64,000 nucleotides of DNA from assembly GCF_000733475.1 (NCBI RefSeq), contig NZ_JPFK01000007.1, positions 678,501 to 742,500 of the forward strand, in the 5' to 3' direction. A model generated the notes under the pieces. The model was not told the DNA's origin. It made no database searches and was given only the letters and a program-made list of their open reading frames with translations. This document shows, in pieces, positions 17,499 to 26,852 of this stretch. How positions within the stretch are numbered: the stretch's first letter is position 1; the number at the start of each line of letters is the position of its first letter. This DNA is from Mangrovimonas yunxiaonensis (GTDB lineage: Bacteria > Bacteroidota > Bacteroidia > Flavobacteriales > Flavobacteriaceae). Made by a program: the position numbers and the translations under genes.

Positions 17499-18479
17499 AT
17501 GAAAACCACCAATTCACAGAAAGTAAGATTAGGACTTTTCGTCATTATAGGCACCATTTTGTTTATCGCAGCGGTTTACCTTATTGGTCAGCGGCAGGAT
17601 ATGTTTAAAAAAACATTTACCATTAATGCTTTTTTTCAGAATGTAAACGGCCTGCAAAAAGGAAATAATGTGCGCTATTCTGGGATTGATATTGGTACGG
17701 TAAAAGAGATTAGCATGATTAACGATTCAACCATAAAAATAGACATGACTATTGATGAGAAAATCGTGAGCCATATTAAAAAAGATGCTATTGCCACTAT
17801 TGGGTCGGATGGCTTGGTAGGAAACATGATTGTAAATATCGTACCTGGTAAAGGCGAGGCCGCTGTTATTACCAATGGCGATACAATAGCTTCTTACAAT
17901 AAAATAGGGGCCGACGACATTTTAAGCACCCTAAGTGTGAGTTCGGAAAATGCTGCCATTTTAACGGCAGATTTGTTAAAAATTACCAATGCCATGACCG
18001 AAGGAAAAGGAACTCTGGGTATTTTGCTTAACGATACCATTATGGCCCAAGAATTGAAAGAATCCATAACCAACCTCAAAACAGCTAGTCGCGGTGCCTC
18101 GCACGCTATCGATGAATTGAACGTTATTATAACCAATCTAAAAACAAATGACGATACGGTTTTGGGCATGCTAATTAACGATTCGATTTCTGGAATGAAA
18201 CTAAAAAACATTGTCCTAAATCTTGAAGCTTCAAGCACCGAGATAGAGCAGGTTTTGGGTAGTATAAATGCCGTGGTAGACGATTTTAGCTCCAGCCAAG
18301 GAGCCTATAACTATATTGTTAAGGACACCTCGTTGGTAAACAGCTTAAAATCGACTCTTAAAAATGTTAATGAAGGCACAGAGAAGTTTAACCAAAACAT
18401 GGAAGCCTTAAAACACAACATCTTAACCCGGGGGTATTTTAAAAAACTAGAGCGGCAAGAAAAAAAGGAGGGCAAGTAA
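17499..18479 (+). CDS. mlaD: MlaD/MCE-domain periplasmic lipid-binding protein
   Basis: 326 residues. One N-terminal membrane anchor (about 9-28), then an MCE domain at ~38-115 (VNGLQKGNNVRYSGIDIGTV; ATIGSDGLVGNMIVNIVPG), followed by ~200 residues of helix with repeated LGILLNDT/LGMLINDS motifs. In MlaD-type proteins the MCE domains form a hexameric ring that carries lipid, and the helical tail may form a tube. Third gene of the mlaEFD unit. Confidence 0.92.
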   Translation: MKTTNSQKVRLGLFVIIGTILFIAAVYLIGQRQDMFKKTFTINAFFQNVNGLQKGNNVRYSGIDIGTVKEISMINDSTIKIDMTIDEKIVSHIKKDAIATIGSDGLVGNMIVNIVPGKGEAAVITNGDTIASYNKIGADDILSTLSVSSENAAILTADLLKITNAMTEGKGTLGILLNDTIMAQELKESITNLKTASRGASHAIDELNVIITNLKTNDDTVLGMLINDSISGMKLKNIVLNLEASSTEIEQVLGSINAVVDDFSSSQGAYNYIVKDTSLVNSLKSTLKNVNEGTEKFNQNMEALKHNILTRGYFKKLERQEKKEGK

Positions 18480-18515
18480 ATGGCCTTGTGTTAAGCACTA
18501 GAGCCTGTTCCAGAT

Positions 18516-18971
18516 TTAATCACGGCGCATTTTTCCTGTGATGTTGTTAATCTTTATAAGAAAAACCGAAGGGATGTTGTCCTGGTATGTTTTGCTGGAA
18601 AATTCCCTGATAAAATCTACTTTCCTGTGTTCTTTTTCTATAATAATGTCCTTAACCCCTAATGAAAACTTGTGCAGGTAAGCTTTTGCATCGCTGCCAA
18701 AATGTTGCTCGAAAGTGCCGTGAACGGCTATGGATTTCCAGCTGTTAACGGCTTCGATTTCATCGACCTGTAAGCATACGTCGGTATTCGTGCGCATGGC
18801 CTGCATTTTATGGCCATCTCCCGAATAGCAAATAATGGCCCGACTGGCTTTGTCGTAATAATACGTAATAGGAACCACAAAAGGGCTGTTGTTGTATACG
18901 TAGCCCAAATGGCCAATATAGTTGTTTTCCAAAATAAATTCGATTTCTTTTTCTTCTAGTGCTTTAAACAT
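18516..18971 (-). CDS. Pyridoxamine 5'-phosphate oxidase-like flavin-binding protein
   Basis: 151 residues with the split-barrel pattern of the PNPOx-like/NimA family: IGHLGYVYNNSPFVVPITYYYD at the start, IICYSGDGHKMQAMRTNTDVCLQVDEI in the middle and SWKSIAVHGTFEQ. Such proteins bind FMN, F420 or haem and often detoxify; substrate unknown. It lies 11 bp after a membrane-anchored protein on the same strand, likely its operon partner. Convergent with mlaD. Confidence 0.82.
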   Translation of the reverse strand: MFKALEEKEIEFILENNYIGHLGYVYNNSPFVVPITYYYDKASRAIICYSGDGHKMQAMRTNTDVCLQVDEIEAVNSWKSIAVHGTFEQHFGSDAKAYLHKFSLGVKDIIIEKEHRKVDFIREFSSKTYQDNIPSVFLIKINNITGKMRRD

Positions 18972-18982
18972 TTTGCCGGGTT

Positions 18983-19498
18983 TTAATTAAGTAAAGGGGC
19001 CAGTTTTTCAATAATTAAGCGAGATACAGTCGTGCTGTTTTCTAATCTAGATTCGCCCGTTAGGGCATCAATACCTTCCATTTTACTAGAGCCGTCTCCA
19101 GAGGTTGTTAAGATAACCATCTTATTTTTAAAAGCCGCAGACCGATTAAGAAATGTTTTAACCGCTGTTGGGGGCTTTTGGTATTCCCAGGCGTAAACTA
19201 CTAAAATGGCCTCAAAATCTTCAGCAGCTATTTGCGGTAAGCCCAAAACATCTATAACGCTAATAAACACAGCATCTTGCTTGTAATGGGCAACAACATG
19301 TGCTGTTATGGCATTTTTAAAGGTACTGCCTTGGGTGGCAATGAGAAGCTTACTAGCCTGTGCTGGTGCGTTAACCTGAAAGGCTTCGACCTTGGCCATA
19401 GCGTGGGTATTCTTGTACCAAACGAACATTAAAACTCCTGTGCCTAAAACCGCCACCACAATAAAAAGGACGCTCTTTTTTGAAATTTTTAGCCTCAT
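18983..19498 (-). CDS. Membrane-anchored flavodoxin-like protein
   Basis: 171 residues. One N-terminal membrane segment (about 9-27). The rest reads as an alternating alpha/beta domain: KLLIATQGSTFKNAITAHVV, FISVIDVLGLP, FEAILVVYAWEYQKPPTAVKTFL and KMVILTTSGDGSSK, the spacing of a flavodoxin-like fold with a phosphate-loop-like GSTFK. I do not recognise a named family, and FMN binding is a guess. Probably co-transcribed with the flavin-binding protein downstream. Confidence 0.65.
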   Translation of the reverse strand: MRLKISKKSVLFIVVAVLGTGVLMFVWYKNTHAMAKVEAFQVNAPAQASKLLIATQGSTFKNAITAHVVAHYKQDAVFISVIDVLGLPQIAAEDFEAILVVYAWEYQKPPTAVKTFLNRSAAFKNKMVILTTSGDGSSKMEGIDALTGESRLENSTTVSRLIIEKLAPLLN

Positions 19499-19581
19499 GA
19501 TAATTTTTATATGAAGTTACTCCAAACCTTGGGGTTTTAAAATGATAAAAATCAGTTGGTAAAAGATGTGCTTTTGTGTGC

Positions 19582-20703
19582 TTATGTGGTTTTTTTATAG
19601 CTCCATACGGCCAGTCCGTTCATAATTATGGCATAAGCCAACGTTTTTAGGGCTTGAGGCAGCACATCGGTAAACCCAGAGCCCTTAAGCATGACCATAC
19701 GTATAATTTCCACATAATACTTAATGGGGTTAAAGGCCGTAAGGGTTTGCGCCCATTTGGGCATGCTTTCGATAGGGGTAAACAAACCACTCATTAAAAT
19801 AAAAATGACCATAAAAAACCAGGCGATAAACATGGCTTGTTGCTGGGTCTCCGTGAAGTTTGAGATAAATAAGCCTATCCCTAAAATTAGCAGCACATAA
19901 ATGGCCGTATACGCATAAAGCAGCCCAAGGTTGCCTAGCATGGGGACATTAAAAATAACCTTGGCTAGCACAATGCCAATGGTTAACAGCCCCATGCCCA
20001 ACACCCAAAACGGAAACAGTTTGCCAATAATAAAATGGCTTTTTCTTATGGGGGTTACATTAATTTGTTCTAGGGTGCCTATTTCCTTTTCCCTAACAAT
20101 GTTCATCCCAGATAAAAATAACGTAATCATGGTTACCAAAAGCACCAAGATGCCAGGCACCATAAAGGTTTTGTAGTTTAGGGTTTCGTTGTACCAAAAT
20201 AAGGGGATGCTCTCAATACGGTGGATTTTTTCAAGGGCATCTCTGGGTTGACTTAATTGCGGAGTAATGTGTTTGTTGTACTGCTGTATAATTTGTGAAA
20301 CATAAACATTTATAACCCCGGCAGCGGCACCATCTATAGCATCAATAAACACCCCTAGTTGCGCCTGTTGGTGTTTTTGTAAATCCTGTTCAAAACGTGT
20401 AGGCAGGGTTAAATAAACATCTACAAGCCCTTTTTGCATGGCGTTAGAAGCCTCGTTTTCTGAAGCAAAACGGTGGGCAACGTTAAAATAGTTAGACGCT
20501 TCAAACTTTTCAATAAGCCCTCTGGAGGTACTGGTATTGTTGGCGTCGACATAACCAAACGTGATGTTTTGTATGTCGTAGGTCGCGGCATTAGATAAAA
20601 TGACCAGCTGCAGAATGGGCAAAATAAAAATAATGGGAAGCATGCCTTTATTTCTAAAGATTTGCTTGAATTCCTTTTTTATAATGTGCTTTATAATGGT
20701 CAT
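19582..20703 (-). CDS. ABC-2 exporter permease (YbhR/YbhS-like), second of pair
   Basis: 373 residues. One N-terminal membrane helix, a ~130-residue periplasmic domain, then five helices; FLSGMNIVREKEIGTLEQINVTP is the characteristic ABC-2 cytoplasmic motif, and FTPIESMPKWAQTLTAFNPIKYY the conserved end. Last gene of a minus-strand operon with TetR, TolC, HlyD, lipoprotein, two ATPases and a second permease 2 bp upstream. Likely half of a drug or metabolite exporter. Confidence 0.9.
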   Translation of the reverse strand: MTIIKHIIKKEFKQIFRNKGMLPIIFILPILQLVILSNAATYDIQNITFGYVDANNTSTSRGLIEKFEASNYFNVAHRFASENEASNAMQKGLVDVYLTLPTRFEQDLQKHQQAQLGVFIDAIDGAAAGVINVYVSQIIQQYNKHITPQLSQPRDALEKIHRIESIPLFWYNETLNYKTFMVPGILVLLVTMITLFLSGMNIVREKEIGTLEQINVTPIRKSHFIIGKLFPFWVLGMGLLTIGIVLAKVIFNVPMLGNLGLLYAYTAIYVLLILGIGLFISNFTETQQQAMFIAWFFMVIFILMSGLFTPIESMPKWAQTLTAFNPIKYYVEIIRMVMLKGSGFTDVLPQALKTLAYAIIMNGLAVWSYKKTT

Positions 20704-20705
20704 AA

Positions 20706-21812
20706 TTACTCCAGCCTAATTTTATATTTCTTCACACTTATACCCAGATATATGAGGGTCATGGCCAATAGAATTAAGGTTTCCTTTAATAAAAAGCCAA
20801 GCCCAATGCCTTTTAGCATGATGCCTTTAACAATAACGATAAACCATTTGGCCGGTATAATGTTACTAATCGCTTGTAAGGGCAGGGGCATGCTGCTTAT
20901 GGGAAAAATAAACCCTGAAAGCAAAATAGTGGGTAGCATTAAGCCCATAAGGGAGATCATCATGGCTGTTTGTTGTGTAGCGGCAATGGTTGAGATTAAG
21001 ATGCCCAAAACCAAGGAGGTAATAATAAACAAAACACTTTCCAAGGCTAAAAAAAACAGGCTGCCATTTACAGGCACCTTAAAAACAAAAATACTTAGCA
21101 GCACAATGGCCATGGCGTTTATAACAGATAGAAAAATATAAGGAAACACTTTTCCGGCAATAACCTGATAGGGTTTTAAGGGCGAAACCAATAAAATTTC
21201 CATAGTGCCTTGTTCTTTCTCCCGGGTGATTGATATGGAGGTCATCATGGCAGAAACTAACATTAAAATAACCGTCATAACCCCAGGAACAAACATGTAT
21301 ACGCTTTTTAATTCGGCATTGTAAACCATGCGGCTTTGTGGGATTATTTGGTAGGGGGTAAATGCACCATTGTTGATGTCCTGTTGCTGTTTTTTTAGGA
21401 TAGAGGTAATGTAATTGCTTATGGTATTGGCCATGTTGGGGTCTGTAGCATCGGTAAGTATTTGTACGTTGGCTTGTGCTTCTTTAGTGATGTTCTTCGC
21501 GAACATGTTTTCAAACTGAAGCACGGCTTTTATCTTCCCTTTTTTAAAAACGGTTTCTATAGCAGTTTCATCCTGAAGCACATCAACAATATTAAAATGT
21601 TTTGAGGCCGCTATATTGTTGATGATTTCTTTGGTGGTAACATCGTTCGATTGGTCTAAAATAGCAATGTCTACATGGTTTATCTCGTTGGTAATGGCAA
21701 AGCCAAACAGCAGTATTTGGGCAATGGGCATACCAAAAAGGATAAACAAGGAGCGTTTATCACGGTAAATGTGAAAAAACTCTTTTTTTACAAAACCTAT
21801 AAACTTTTTCAT
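20706..21812 (-). CDS. ABC-2 exporter permease (YbhR/YbhS-like), first of pair
   Basis: 368 residues with the same plan as its neighbour: N-terminal helix with KEFFHIYRDKRSLFILFGMP, a periplasmic domain, SISITREKEQGTMEILLVSPL and FIFPISSMPLPLQAISNIIPAKWF. The two permeases probably form a heterodimer. Its start overlaps the preceding ATPase gene by 4 bp. Confidence 0.9.
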   Translation of the reverse strand: MKKFIGFVKKEFFHIYRDKRSLFILFGMPIAQILLFGFAITNEINHVDIAILDQSNDVTTKEIINNIAASKHFNIVDVLQDETAIETVFKKGKIKAVLQFENMFAKNITKEAQANVQILTDATDPNMANTISNYITSILKKQQQDINNGAFTPYQIIPQSRMVYNAELKSVYMFVPGVMTVILMLVSAMMTSISITREKEQGTMEILLVSPLKPYQVIAGKVFPYIFLSVINAMAIVLLSIFVFKVPVNGSLFFLALESVLFIITSLVLGILISTIAATQQTAMMISLMGLMLPTILLSGFIFPISSMPLPLQAISNIIPAKWFIVIVKGIMLKGIGLGFLLKETLILLAMTLIYLGISVKKYKIRLE

Positions 21813-22537
21813 CCTCTGGCCAATTTTAGGAACACCTCGTTCATGGTGTCTGTTTTATAGTGTGCTTTGAGCCTTTTTGGGGTGTCTAAGGCTTCAATTT
21901 TCCCGTTAACCATAATCGACACCCGGTCGCAATATTCGGCCTCGTCCATATAGTGCGTGGTTACAAAAATGGTGGTACCCTTGTGGGCGGCCTTATAAAT
22001 CATTTCCCAAAACTGGCGTCTGGTAATGGGATCGACCCCACCGGTGGGTTCATCTAAAAAAACAATTTTGGGGTCGTGTAATAGCGCTACCGAAAAGGCC
22101 AACTTTTGTTTCCATCCTAGCGGGAGCCCACCTACCAAGCTGTTGGAAACGGCTTGCAGGTTTAACTCTTCTATTAGCTTATGCGATTTTTCTTTAACCG
22201 CTTTTTTAGACAACCCATAAATACCACCATAGAACGAAATGTTTTCCTTGACCGTTAAATCGTCGTAAAGGGCAAACTTCTGACTCATGTAGCCGATATT
22301 TTTCTTAATGGCTTCGGTTTCTTTATACACATCAAATCCGGCAACGGTAGCACGTCCTGACGATGGGGTAGAAATGCCTATAAGCATTTTCATGGCTGTG
22401 GTTTTTCCAGCGCCATTAGCCCCTAAAAAACCAAAAATTTCCCCGGCCTTCACATGAAAACTAATGCGGTTTACCGCAGCAAAGTCCCCAAACAACTTGG
22501 TTAGGTTTTCGGCTTGTATAACGTAGTCGGTTTTCAT
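21809..22537 (-). CDS. ABC transporter ATPase, second of pair
   Basis: 242 residues. Walker A GANGAGKTT, Walker B FLDEPTGGVDP, switch HYMDEAEYCDR. The signature is LPLGWKQ instead of LSGGQ, a deviation that, as I recall, the second nucleotide-binding half of YbhF also has. In YbhF both halves are one protein; here they are separate genes overlapping by 4 bp. Partner of the 301-residue ATPase. Confidence 0.9.
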   Translation of the reverse strand: MKTDYVIQAENLTKLFGDFAAVNRISFHVKAGEIFGFLGANGAGKTTAMKMLIGISTPSSGRATVAGFDVYKETEAIKKNIGYMSQKFALYDDLTVKENISFYGGIYGLSKKAVKEKSHKLIEELNLQAVSNSLVGGLPLGWKQKLAFSVALLHDPKIVFLDEPTGGVDPITRRQFWEMIYKAAHKGTTIFVTTHYMDEAEYCDRVSIMVNGKIEALDTPKRLKAHYKTDTMNEVFLKLARG

Positions 22538-23439
22538 TTTTTGGCGAGTTCCATAAACGAATCTTCTATGGTAGGTTTGGTTTTTTCTATGGTGATTTCT
22601 GTAAGCCCCAAGTGTTTTAGGTATTGGCTTAAAGCTGTTTTGTCCGGCGTGTTGCGCTTGTCGGTATAGTGTACGTACTCTCCAAACGGAAAAACGCTAT
22701 GGGTGTGTTGGTATTTTTGAAGGCTGGTAATTAATAGGTACATGTTGTTGGCCCTAATATTGTACAAGGGTTTTGGAAAATGTTCTGTAATGGCCTTAGG
22801 GGTATTAATCTCCAAAATGCGCCCATCTTGAATTAAGGCAATGCGGTCGCAGAGTGCAGCTTCATCCATATAGGGGGTCGATACTAAAATGGTCATGCCT
22901 TTGTTTTGCAGCCGCTTTAGCATGTCCCAGAATTCTTTCCGCGATACGGGGTCAACCCCAGTTGTGGGTTCATCTAAAAACAGGACTTTGGGCTTGTGTA
23001 TTAGGGCGCAGCTTAGGGCGAGTTTTTGTTTCATGCCGCCAGAAAGCTTTCCTGCCCTACGATTTTTAAAGGGTTCTATTTGTACATAGATGTCTTTTAC
23101 CAGATCGTAATTTGCATCAATAGTGGTACCAAAAATGGTGGCAAAAAAGTTTAGGTTTTCTTCTACCGTTAGGTCTTGGTATAACGAAAAGCGCCCGGGC
23201 ATATAGCCAACACTGTTTCTAATGGCCTTATAGTTGGTTACCACATCAAACCCCGAAACGGTAGCAACACCGTTATCGGGGGTGAGTAAGGTGGTAAGAA
23301 TGCGAAATAAGGTTGTTTTACCAGCGCCATCTGGTCCTATAAGCCCAAAAAGCTCTCCCGTCTCAACACCAAAGGAAATGTCCTTGAGCGCTGTAACCGT
23401 GTTATAGGATTTAGATATGTTGGCAACGGTAATTTCCAT
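22534..23439 (-). CDS. ABC transporter ATPase, first of pair
   Basis: 301 residues. Walker A GPDGAGKTT near 36-44, canonical signature LSGGMKQKLALSCAL, Walker B VLFLDEPTTGVDP, then TPYMDEAALCDR with Thr where the switch His is usual. A ~75-residue C-terminal extension (FGEYVHYTDKRNTP) follows. It corresponds to the first half of YbhF. It starts 2 bp after the lipoprotein gene and overlaps the second ATPase by 4 bp. Confidence 0.9.
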   Translation of the reverse strand: MEITVANISKSYNTVTALKDISFGVETGELFGLIGPDGAGKTTLFRILTTLLTPDNGVATVSGFDVVTNYKAIRNSVGYMPGRFSLYQDLTVEENLNFFATIFGTTIDANYDLVKDIYVQIEPFKNRRAGKLSGGMKQKLALSCALIHKPKVLFLDEPTTGVDPVSRKEFWDMLKRLQNKGMTILVSTPYMDEAALCDRIALIQDGRILEINTPKAITEHFPKPLYNIRANNMYLLITSLQKYQHTHSVFPFGEYVHYTDKRNTPDKTALSQYLKHLGLTEITIEKTKPTIEDSFMELAKK

Positions 23440-23441
23440 GG

Positions 23442-23912
23442 TTACTTAAAATACGTGTGATAGGCGGTTATGTTCTCTTTAATGCTTTTGTATATAGGCT
23501 GGGCTTCTTCGGGTGTTTTGCTGGCTTCTAAAGTGCCAATTTTATCAATTAATGGGTGAAGCCAAACGTGTAGGTTGTCATGCGAGGCGCCTTTCATGGT
23601 ACATTCTTTAACAATGTAATTTTTCTCGGTATTTAGAGCTTTGGCCAAATGGTGGTAGTCCTCTAAGGTTGTTGGGGTGTTGTTTTCAAGGAGGCGTAGC
23701 ATGTTGGTAACGCCTTCGTTAGTTTCGGGGTTGGCGTTCCATTTGGTGCCGTTATCCAGTTGTATGTCCTTAACCCAACTGTTAGAGAGGGCGTTGTTGT
23801 CGTGGTGCGTTGCGTGTGTTGCGTGCTCGTTTGTTGTTTCGTTTTTAGCATGGTCTTTACAGCCTAGAAAACTCAATAAGGCTATGCTAAGTAGTAGCGG
23901 TAGTTTTTTCAT
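23442..23912 (-). CDS. Lipoprotein of unknown function in exporter operon
   Basis: 156 residues. Signal peptide with lipobox FLGC at residue ~18, a His/Asn-rich linker (HATHATHHDNN), then a helical domain (WVKDIQLDNGTKWNANPETN; DYHHLAKALNTEKNYIVKEC; HDNLHVWLHPLIDKIG). I do not recognise the family. The conserved-looking His, Cys and Trp could bind metal. It sits between the adaptor and the first ATPase with 2-19 bp spacing, a place where YbhGFSR operons have no gene. Confidence 0.7.
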   Translation of the reverse strand: MKKLPLLLSIALLSFLGCKDHAKNETTNEHATHATHHDNNALSNSWVKDIQLDNGTKWNANPETNEGVTNMLRLLENNTPTTLEDYHHLAKALNTEKNYIVKECTMKGASHDNLHVWLHPLIDKIGTLEASKTPEEAQPIYKSIKENITAYHTYFK

Positions 23913-23931
23913 GATTTGTGTGTTATTTATG

Positions 23932-24831
23932 TTAATTTGTTTTTGGCTTTAACCACATTTCGGCCGGCATCCCTATTTTTAGACTGCCGTCATTTTTTAC
24001 CTGAACTTTTACGGCATATACCAGGGCTACGCGTTCTTCTTTGGTTTGAATGATTTTCGGGGTAAATTCTGCTTCCGAAGCAATCCAGCTTATGGTACCG
24101 TTGTAGGATGTCATGCCGTTGGCGTCGTCAATTTTAACCGTTACGGTCTCCCCGAGGGCAATACTGGCCAATTGGGGCGCACTTACGTACACCCGAAGCT
24201 CTAAAGCAGATAAATCGGCAATTTTGTACAAGGGTTTTCCAAAAGTTACAATTTCGTTGGCCTCGGCGTATTTAGCCAAAACCGTCCCTTCAACGGGGTT
24301 TATAAGGTTGCTTTTAGCAATTTGGTCGTCCAACTGCTGCAGTTGTACATCCAAGCTTTTAAGCTCGTTAACAACCGGGGCATTTTGGATTTCCACACTG
24401 CGGATGCTATTTTGTAACACCGCAATTTCGCCTTCAACATCATCCAGTTGCTTTTGAGTGCCTGCTTGGTCTTTTATTAAATTCTGAATCCGATTTTTAT
24501 TGGTCTGGGCGGTTTTTAATTTGGCCTGCAAAACGTTTATTTGGGATAATACCCCCTTTGATTTGGCACTAATCACCTGCTTTTGTATGTGTAGCTGTGC
24601 TTTTTTTAAGGCCAGTGGAATGGTATCGATATAGCCTATTAGCTGTCCTGATTTAATGGTCGTACCTTCTTCTACGTTAAACTGCATTAATTTTCCTGTA
24701 TTTTCTGCCGAAATGGTAATTTCTGTGGCTTCAAAGTTACCATACCCATCGGCTTTTTCGTCCTTTCCGTTGCAGGCAACGAGAAGTGTGGTTGCAATGG
24801 CAAGCAGGAATGTGGCGTGTTGTTTTTTCAT
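23932..24831 (-). CDS. HlyD-family periplasmic adaptor (YbhG-like)
   Basis: 299 residues. Lipobox LLVACNG near residue 20, so a lipid-anchored adaptor. Biotinyl-lipoyl half-motifs (GKLMQFNVEEGTTIKSGQLIGYID and NPVEGTVLAKYAEANEIVTFG) flank a long coiled-coil hairpin (~75-170), then a beta-barrel region. It connects the ABC-2 permeases to the TolC protein encoded just upstream. Confidence 0.9.
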   Translation of the reverse strand: MKKQHATFLLAIATTLLVACNGKDEKADGYGNFEATEITISAENTGKLMQFNVEEGTTIKSGQLIGYIDTIPLALKKAQLHIQKQVISAKSKGVLSQINVLQAKLKTAQTNKNRIQNLIKDQAGTQKQLDDVEGEIAVLQNSIRSVEIQNAPVVNELKSLDVQLQQLDDQIAKSNLINPVEGTVLAKYAEANEIVTFGKPLYKIADLSALELRVYVSAPQLASIALGETVTVKIDDANGMTSYNGTISWIASEAEFTPKIIQTKEERVALVYAVKVQVKNDGSLKIGMPAEMWLKPKTN

Positions 24832-24839
24832 CGCGATTA

Positions 24840-26099
24840 CTAGTTGTTAAGGCCTTTTATTACATTATAATTTGCTTTGGCCAGTTGTAGTTGGGTTTTA
24901 TGTTGGTTAAAAAGGTTTTCGGCTTCGTATAGTTTGGTAAGTTGGGTGGTATAATCGGCAGTAGTAATCACGCCATTTTTTAATTGTGCGTTTGATGCTG
25001 CTACGATTTCTTTTTGTAGAGCTATTAATTGTTGGTCTATTAACAAGGTGTTTTCTAAGGTTTCAATGTCCTTTTTTTGGTCGTTTAGAGCGATGTTGGT
25101 GTTTAGTCTAAAAACAGCTTCCTCGCTGTCTACTAAGGCTTTAGAGACTTCAAGCGCCTGCCTTTTGTTTTTGTTGCTGTTCCAATCGAACACCTTCCAG
25201 TTAAGCTGTAGCCCTAGCATGTAAAACGTTTTAAAATCGTTTTCTAGCATGTTAAGTCCGGGATTGCCATAACCGCCCGTAGCAAAACCGGAAAGTTCTG
25301 GTAAAACGGTTTTGGATAGCAGATTTTTTTGTTGTTCAATTTCTTGTTTTTGTAAGCTGAACAGGCCTATTTCCGGACGGTTTAAGGTGCCTTCTGCTGT
25401 TGTGGTAACCAGGGGTTTTTCAAATTGGGTTTCGGCATGAATGGAAGTTCCTGTAAGTGCTGCCAGCGCCGCTATAAACTTTGTTTTGTTGTTGTTGGCC
25501 TCGGTGGTTTGCTGTAGGATTCTTAAAAGTTCGGTTTCTATGTTTTTTTCAGATGTTGGTAATAAAACACCGTTTTTTACTCCCGATTTAACTTCGGTTA
25601 GTGTGCTTTCTAATTGAACCCTTCTAAGTTCTAATAACTCTATTTGGTCTACCGACAATAAAATAGCGAAGTAAAGTTGGTTGACGTGTTGCTTTAACTG
25701 ATAAAGGCTTACTTCAACCGCTTTCTTTTTTTTATCTGTAGTAATATGCTGTAGGTAGGTGGTGGCTTTTATTTTTCCACCGTTATAAATCAATTGGTTG
25801 GCAGAAAGCGTTGCTCGGTACTGATCGTTGTTTAGGGGGGCTATGCCTGTGTTGGGAATGGGAACTTGGGTCACATCAGACAGGTAGGTAGCTTGGGCGT
25901 TGAGGTTTAACTGGGGGCGGGTTTTGGCTTTTATCGCCGAGCGTTCGGCGGCTTCTTGTTGGTCTAGAATTGTACGCTGTTGGGCCAAAGGATAATGGGT
26001 TTCTAAATGGGCATAACAGGCTTCCAGACTAAGGGTGTTTTGCGAATACCCTAAAAAAGTAGTGCATACAAGCAGACTGTATAGAAGAAAGGTTTTCAT
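24840..26099 (-). CDS. TolC-family outer-membrane efflux protein
   Basis: 419 residues with a signal peptide ending near LGYSQ. Two OEP repeats are visible, with LSLEACYAHLETHYP at the start, QLIYNGGKI and WKVFDWNSNKNKRQ at equivalent strand positions. It forms the outer-membrane channel for this exporter. It begins 4 bp after the TetR gene, so the regulator and pump share one transcript. Confidence 0.9.
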   Translation of the reverse strand: MKTFLLYSLLVCTTFLGYSQNTLSLEACYAHLETHYPLAQQRTILDQQEAAERSAIKAKTRPQLNLNAQATYLSDVTQVPIPNTGIAPLNNDQYRATLSANQLIYNGGKIKATTYLQHITTDKKKKAVEVSLYQLKQHVNQLYFAILLSVDQIELLELRRVQLESTLTEVKSGVKNGVLLPTSEKNIETELLRILQQTTEANNNKTKFIAALAALTGTSIHAETQFEKPLVTTTAEGTLNRPEIGLFSLQKQEIEQQKNLLSKTVLPELSGFATGGYGNPGLNMLENDFKTFYMLGLQLNWKVFDWNSNKNKRQALEVSKALVDSEEAVFRLNTNIALNDQKKDIETLENTLLIDQQLIALQKEIVAASNAQLKNGVITTADYTTQLTKLYEAENLFNQHKTQLQLAKANYNVIKGLNN

Positions 26100-26103
26100 A
26101 ACG

Positions 26104-26715
26104 TCATTTTTTTATGGCATTTATAATAAAACTAGAAACGGCTTCCTTACGGGCTTCCATGACTTCTTTAAACCCCTTGTCGTCTTTGTCTACAAAAGCT
26201 TTAATTAGTGGGCTGGCCACAAAGGGAAAGACGTTTAAGGAGAGTATGTTAATAAACAATTGTTCGGCACTTATGGGGTTAATAAGGCCGGCATCAATGT
26301 CGTCCTGTACCTGTTTTTTAAAACGCGCTATGTTGGGGAAAGCCACATTGTTTTTTAAGGTTTCAATAAACTTGGGGTTTCTGTTTAGTTCCTGTATGAT
26401 AAAATTGGGTAAATACGGCTGTTTTATCATGAAGTTTATATAGTTGTGGGTAAAGCTTTTAATTTTTTCCTCTATAGAGGCATCGCTGTTTAGTATGCCA
26501 TTAAGTTGTGGGGCTAAAAGCTTAAACGCATGGTTAAACACGGCCTCGAACAACAACTGTTTGCTGCGGTAGTAATAATGCAACATGGCCTTGTTAATAC
26601 CGGCCTTATCTGCTATTTCCTGCATTCTAGCACCTGCCATCCCTTTGGTTTCAAAAACGCTTTTGGCGGCTTCTAGAATTTGATGTTCTGTAGTATTGTC
26701 TTTATGTTTTGCCAT
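26104..26715 (-). CDS. TetR/AcrR-family repressor of the exporter operon
   Basis: 203 residues. The N-terminal helix-turn-helix reads ILEAAKSVFETKGMAGARMQ, then EIADKAGINKAMLHYYYRSKQLLF. The C-terminal ligand domain resembles the CecR/YbiH-type regulators of YbhGFSR exporters. First gene of the eight-gene operon. A perfect 7-bp inverted repeat lies just upstream across the likely transcription start, so autorepression released by an exporter substrate is inferred. Confidence 0.9.
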   Translation of the reverse strand: MAKHKDNTTEHQILEAAKSVFETKGMAGARMQEIADKAGINKAMLHYYYRSKQLLFEAVFNHAFKLLAPQLNGILNSDASIEEKIKSFTHNYINFMIKQPYLPNFIIQELNRNPKFIETLKNNVAFPNIARFKKQVQDDIDAGLINPISAEQLFINILSLNVFPFVASPLIKAFVDKDDKGFKEVMEARKEAVSSFIINAIKK

Positions 26716-26731
26716 GTGTTAACTATAAGGT

Positions 26732-26755
26732 TTAACCATTTGGTTAACAAAGCTA
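26732..26755 (-). promoter_or_regulatory. TetR operator and promoter -7 element
   Basis: TTAACCA, 2 bp, TGGTTAA at 26732-26747 is a perfect inverted repeat 17 bp upstream of the tetR start. On the minus strand the directly adjoining bases 26748-26755 read TAGCTTTG, matching the TAnnTTTG -7 element, so the repressor site would cover the start of transcription. A second GTTAAC half-site is at 26719-26724. Confidence 0.65.
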
Positions 26756-26852
26756 CGAAAAAAAAGATTAATGGTGTGGTTTTAACATAAACTTTAACGG
26801 TGTATAGGATTTTTTTGCTGGTGTTTTTGGGGTATAACTCTTACTATTTTTA

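Noticed and set aside
20662-21141. 159-codon plus-strand open frame opposite the ABC permeases
   Set aside because: It lies wholly antisense to two well-supported overlapping-operon genes and its product has no family pattern.
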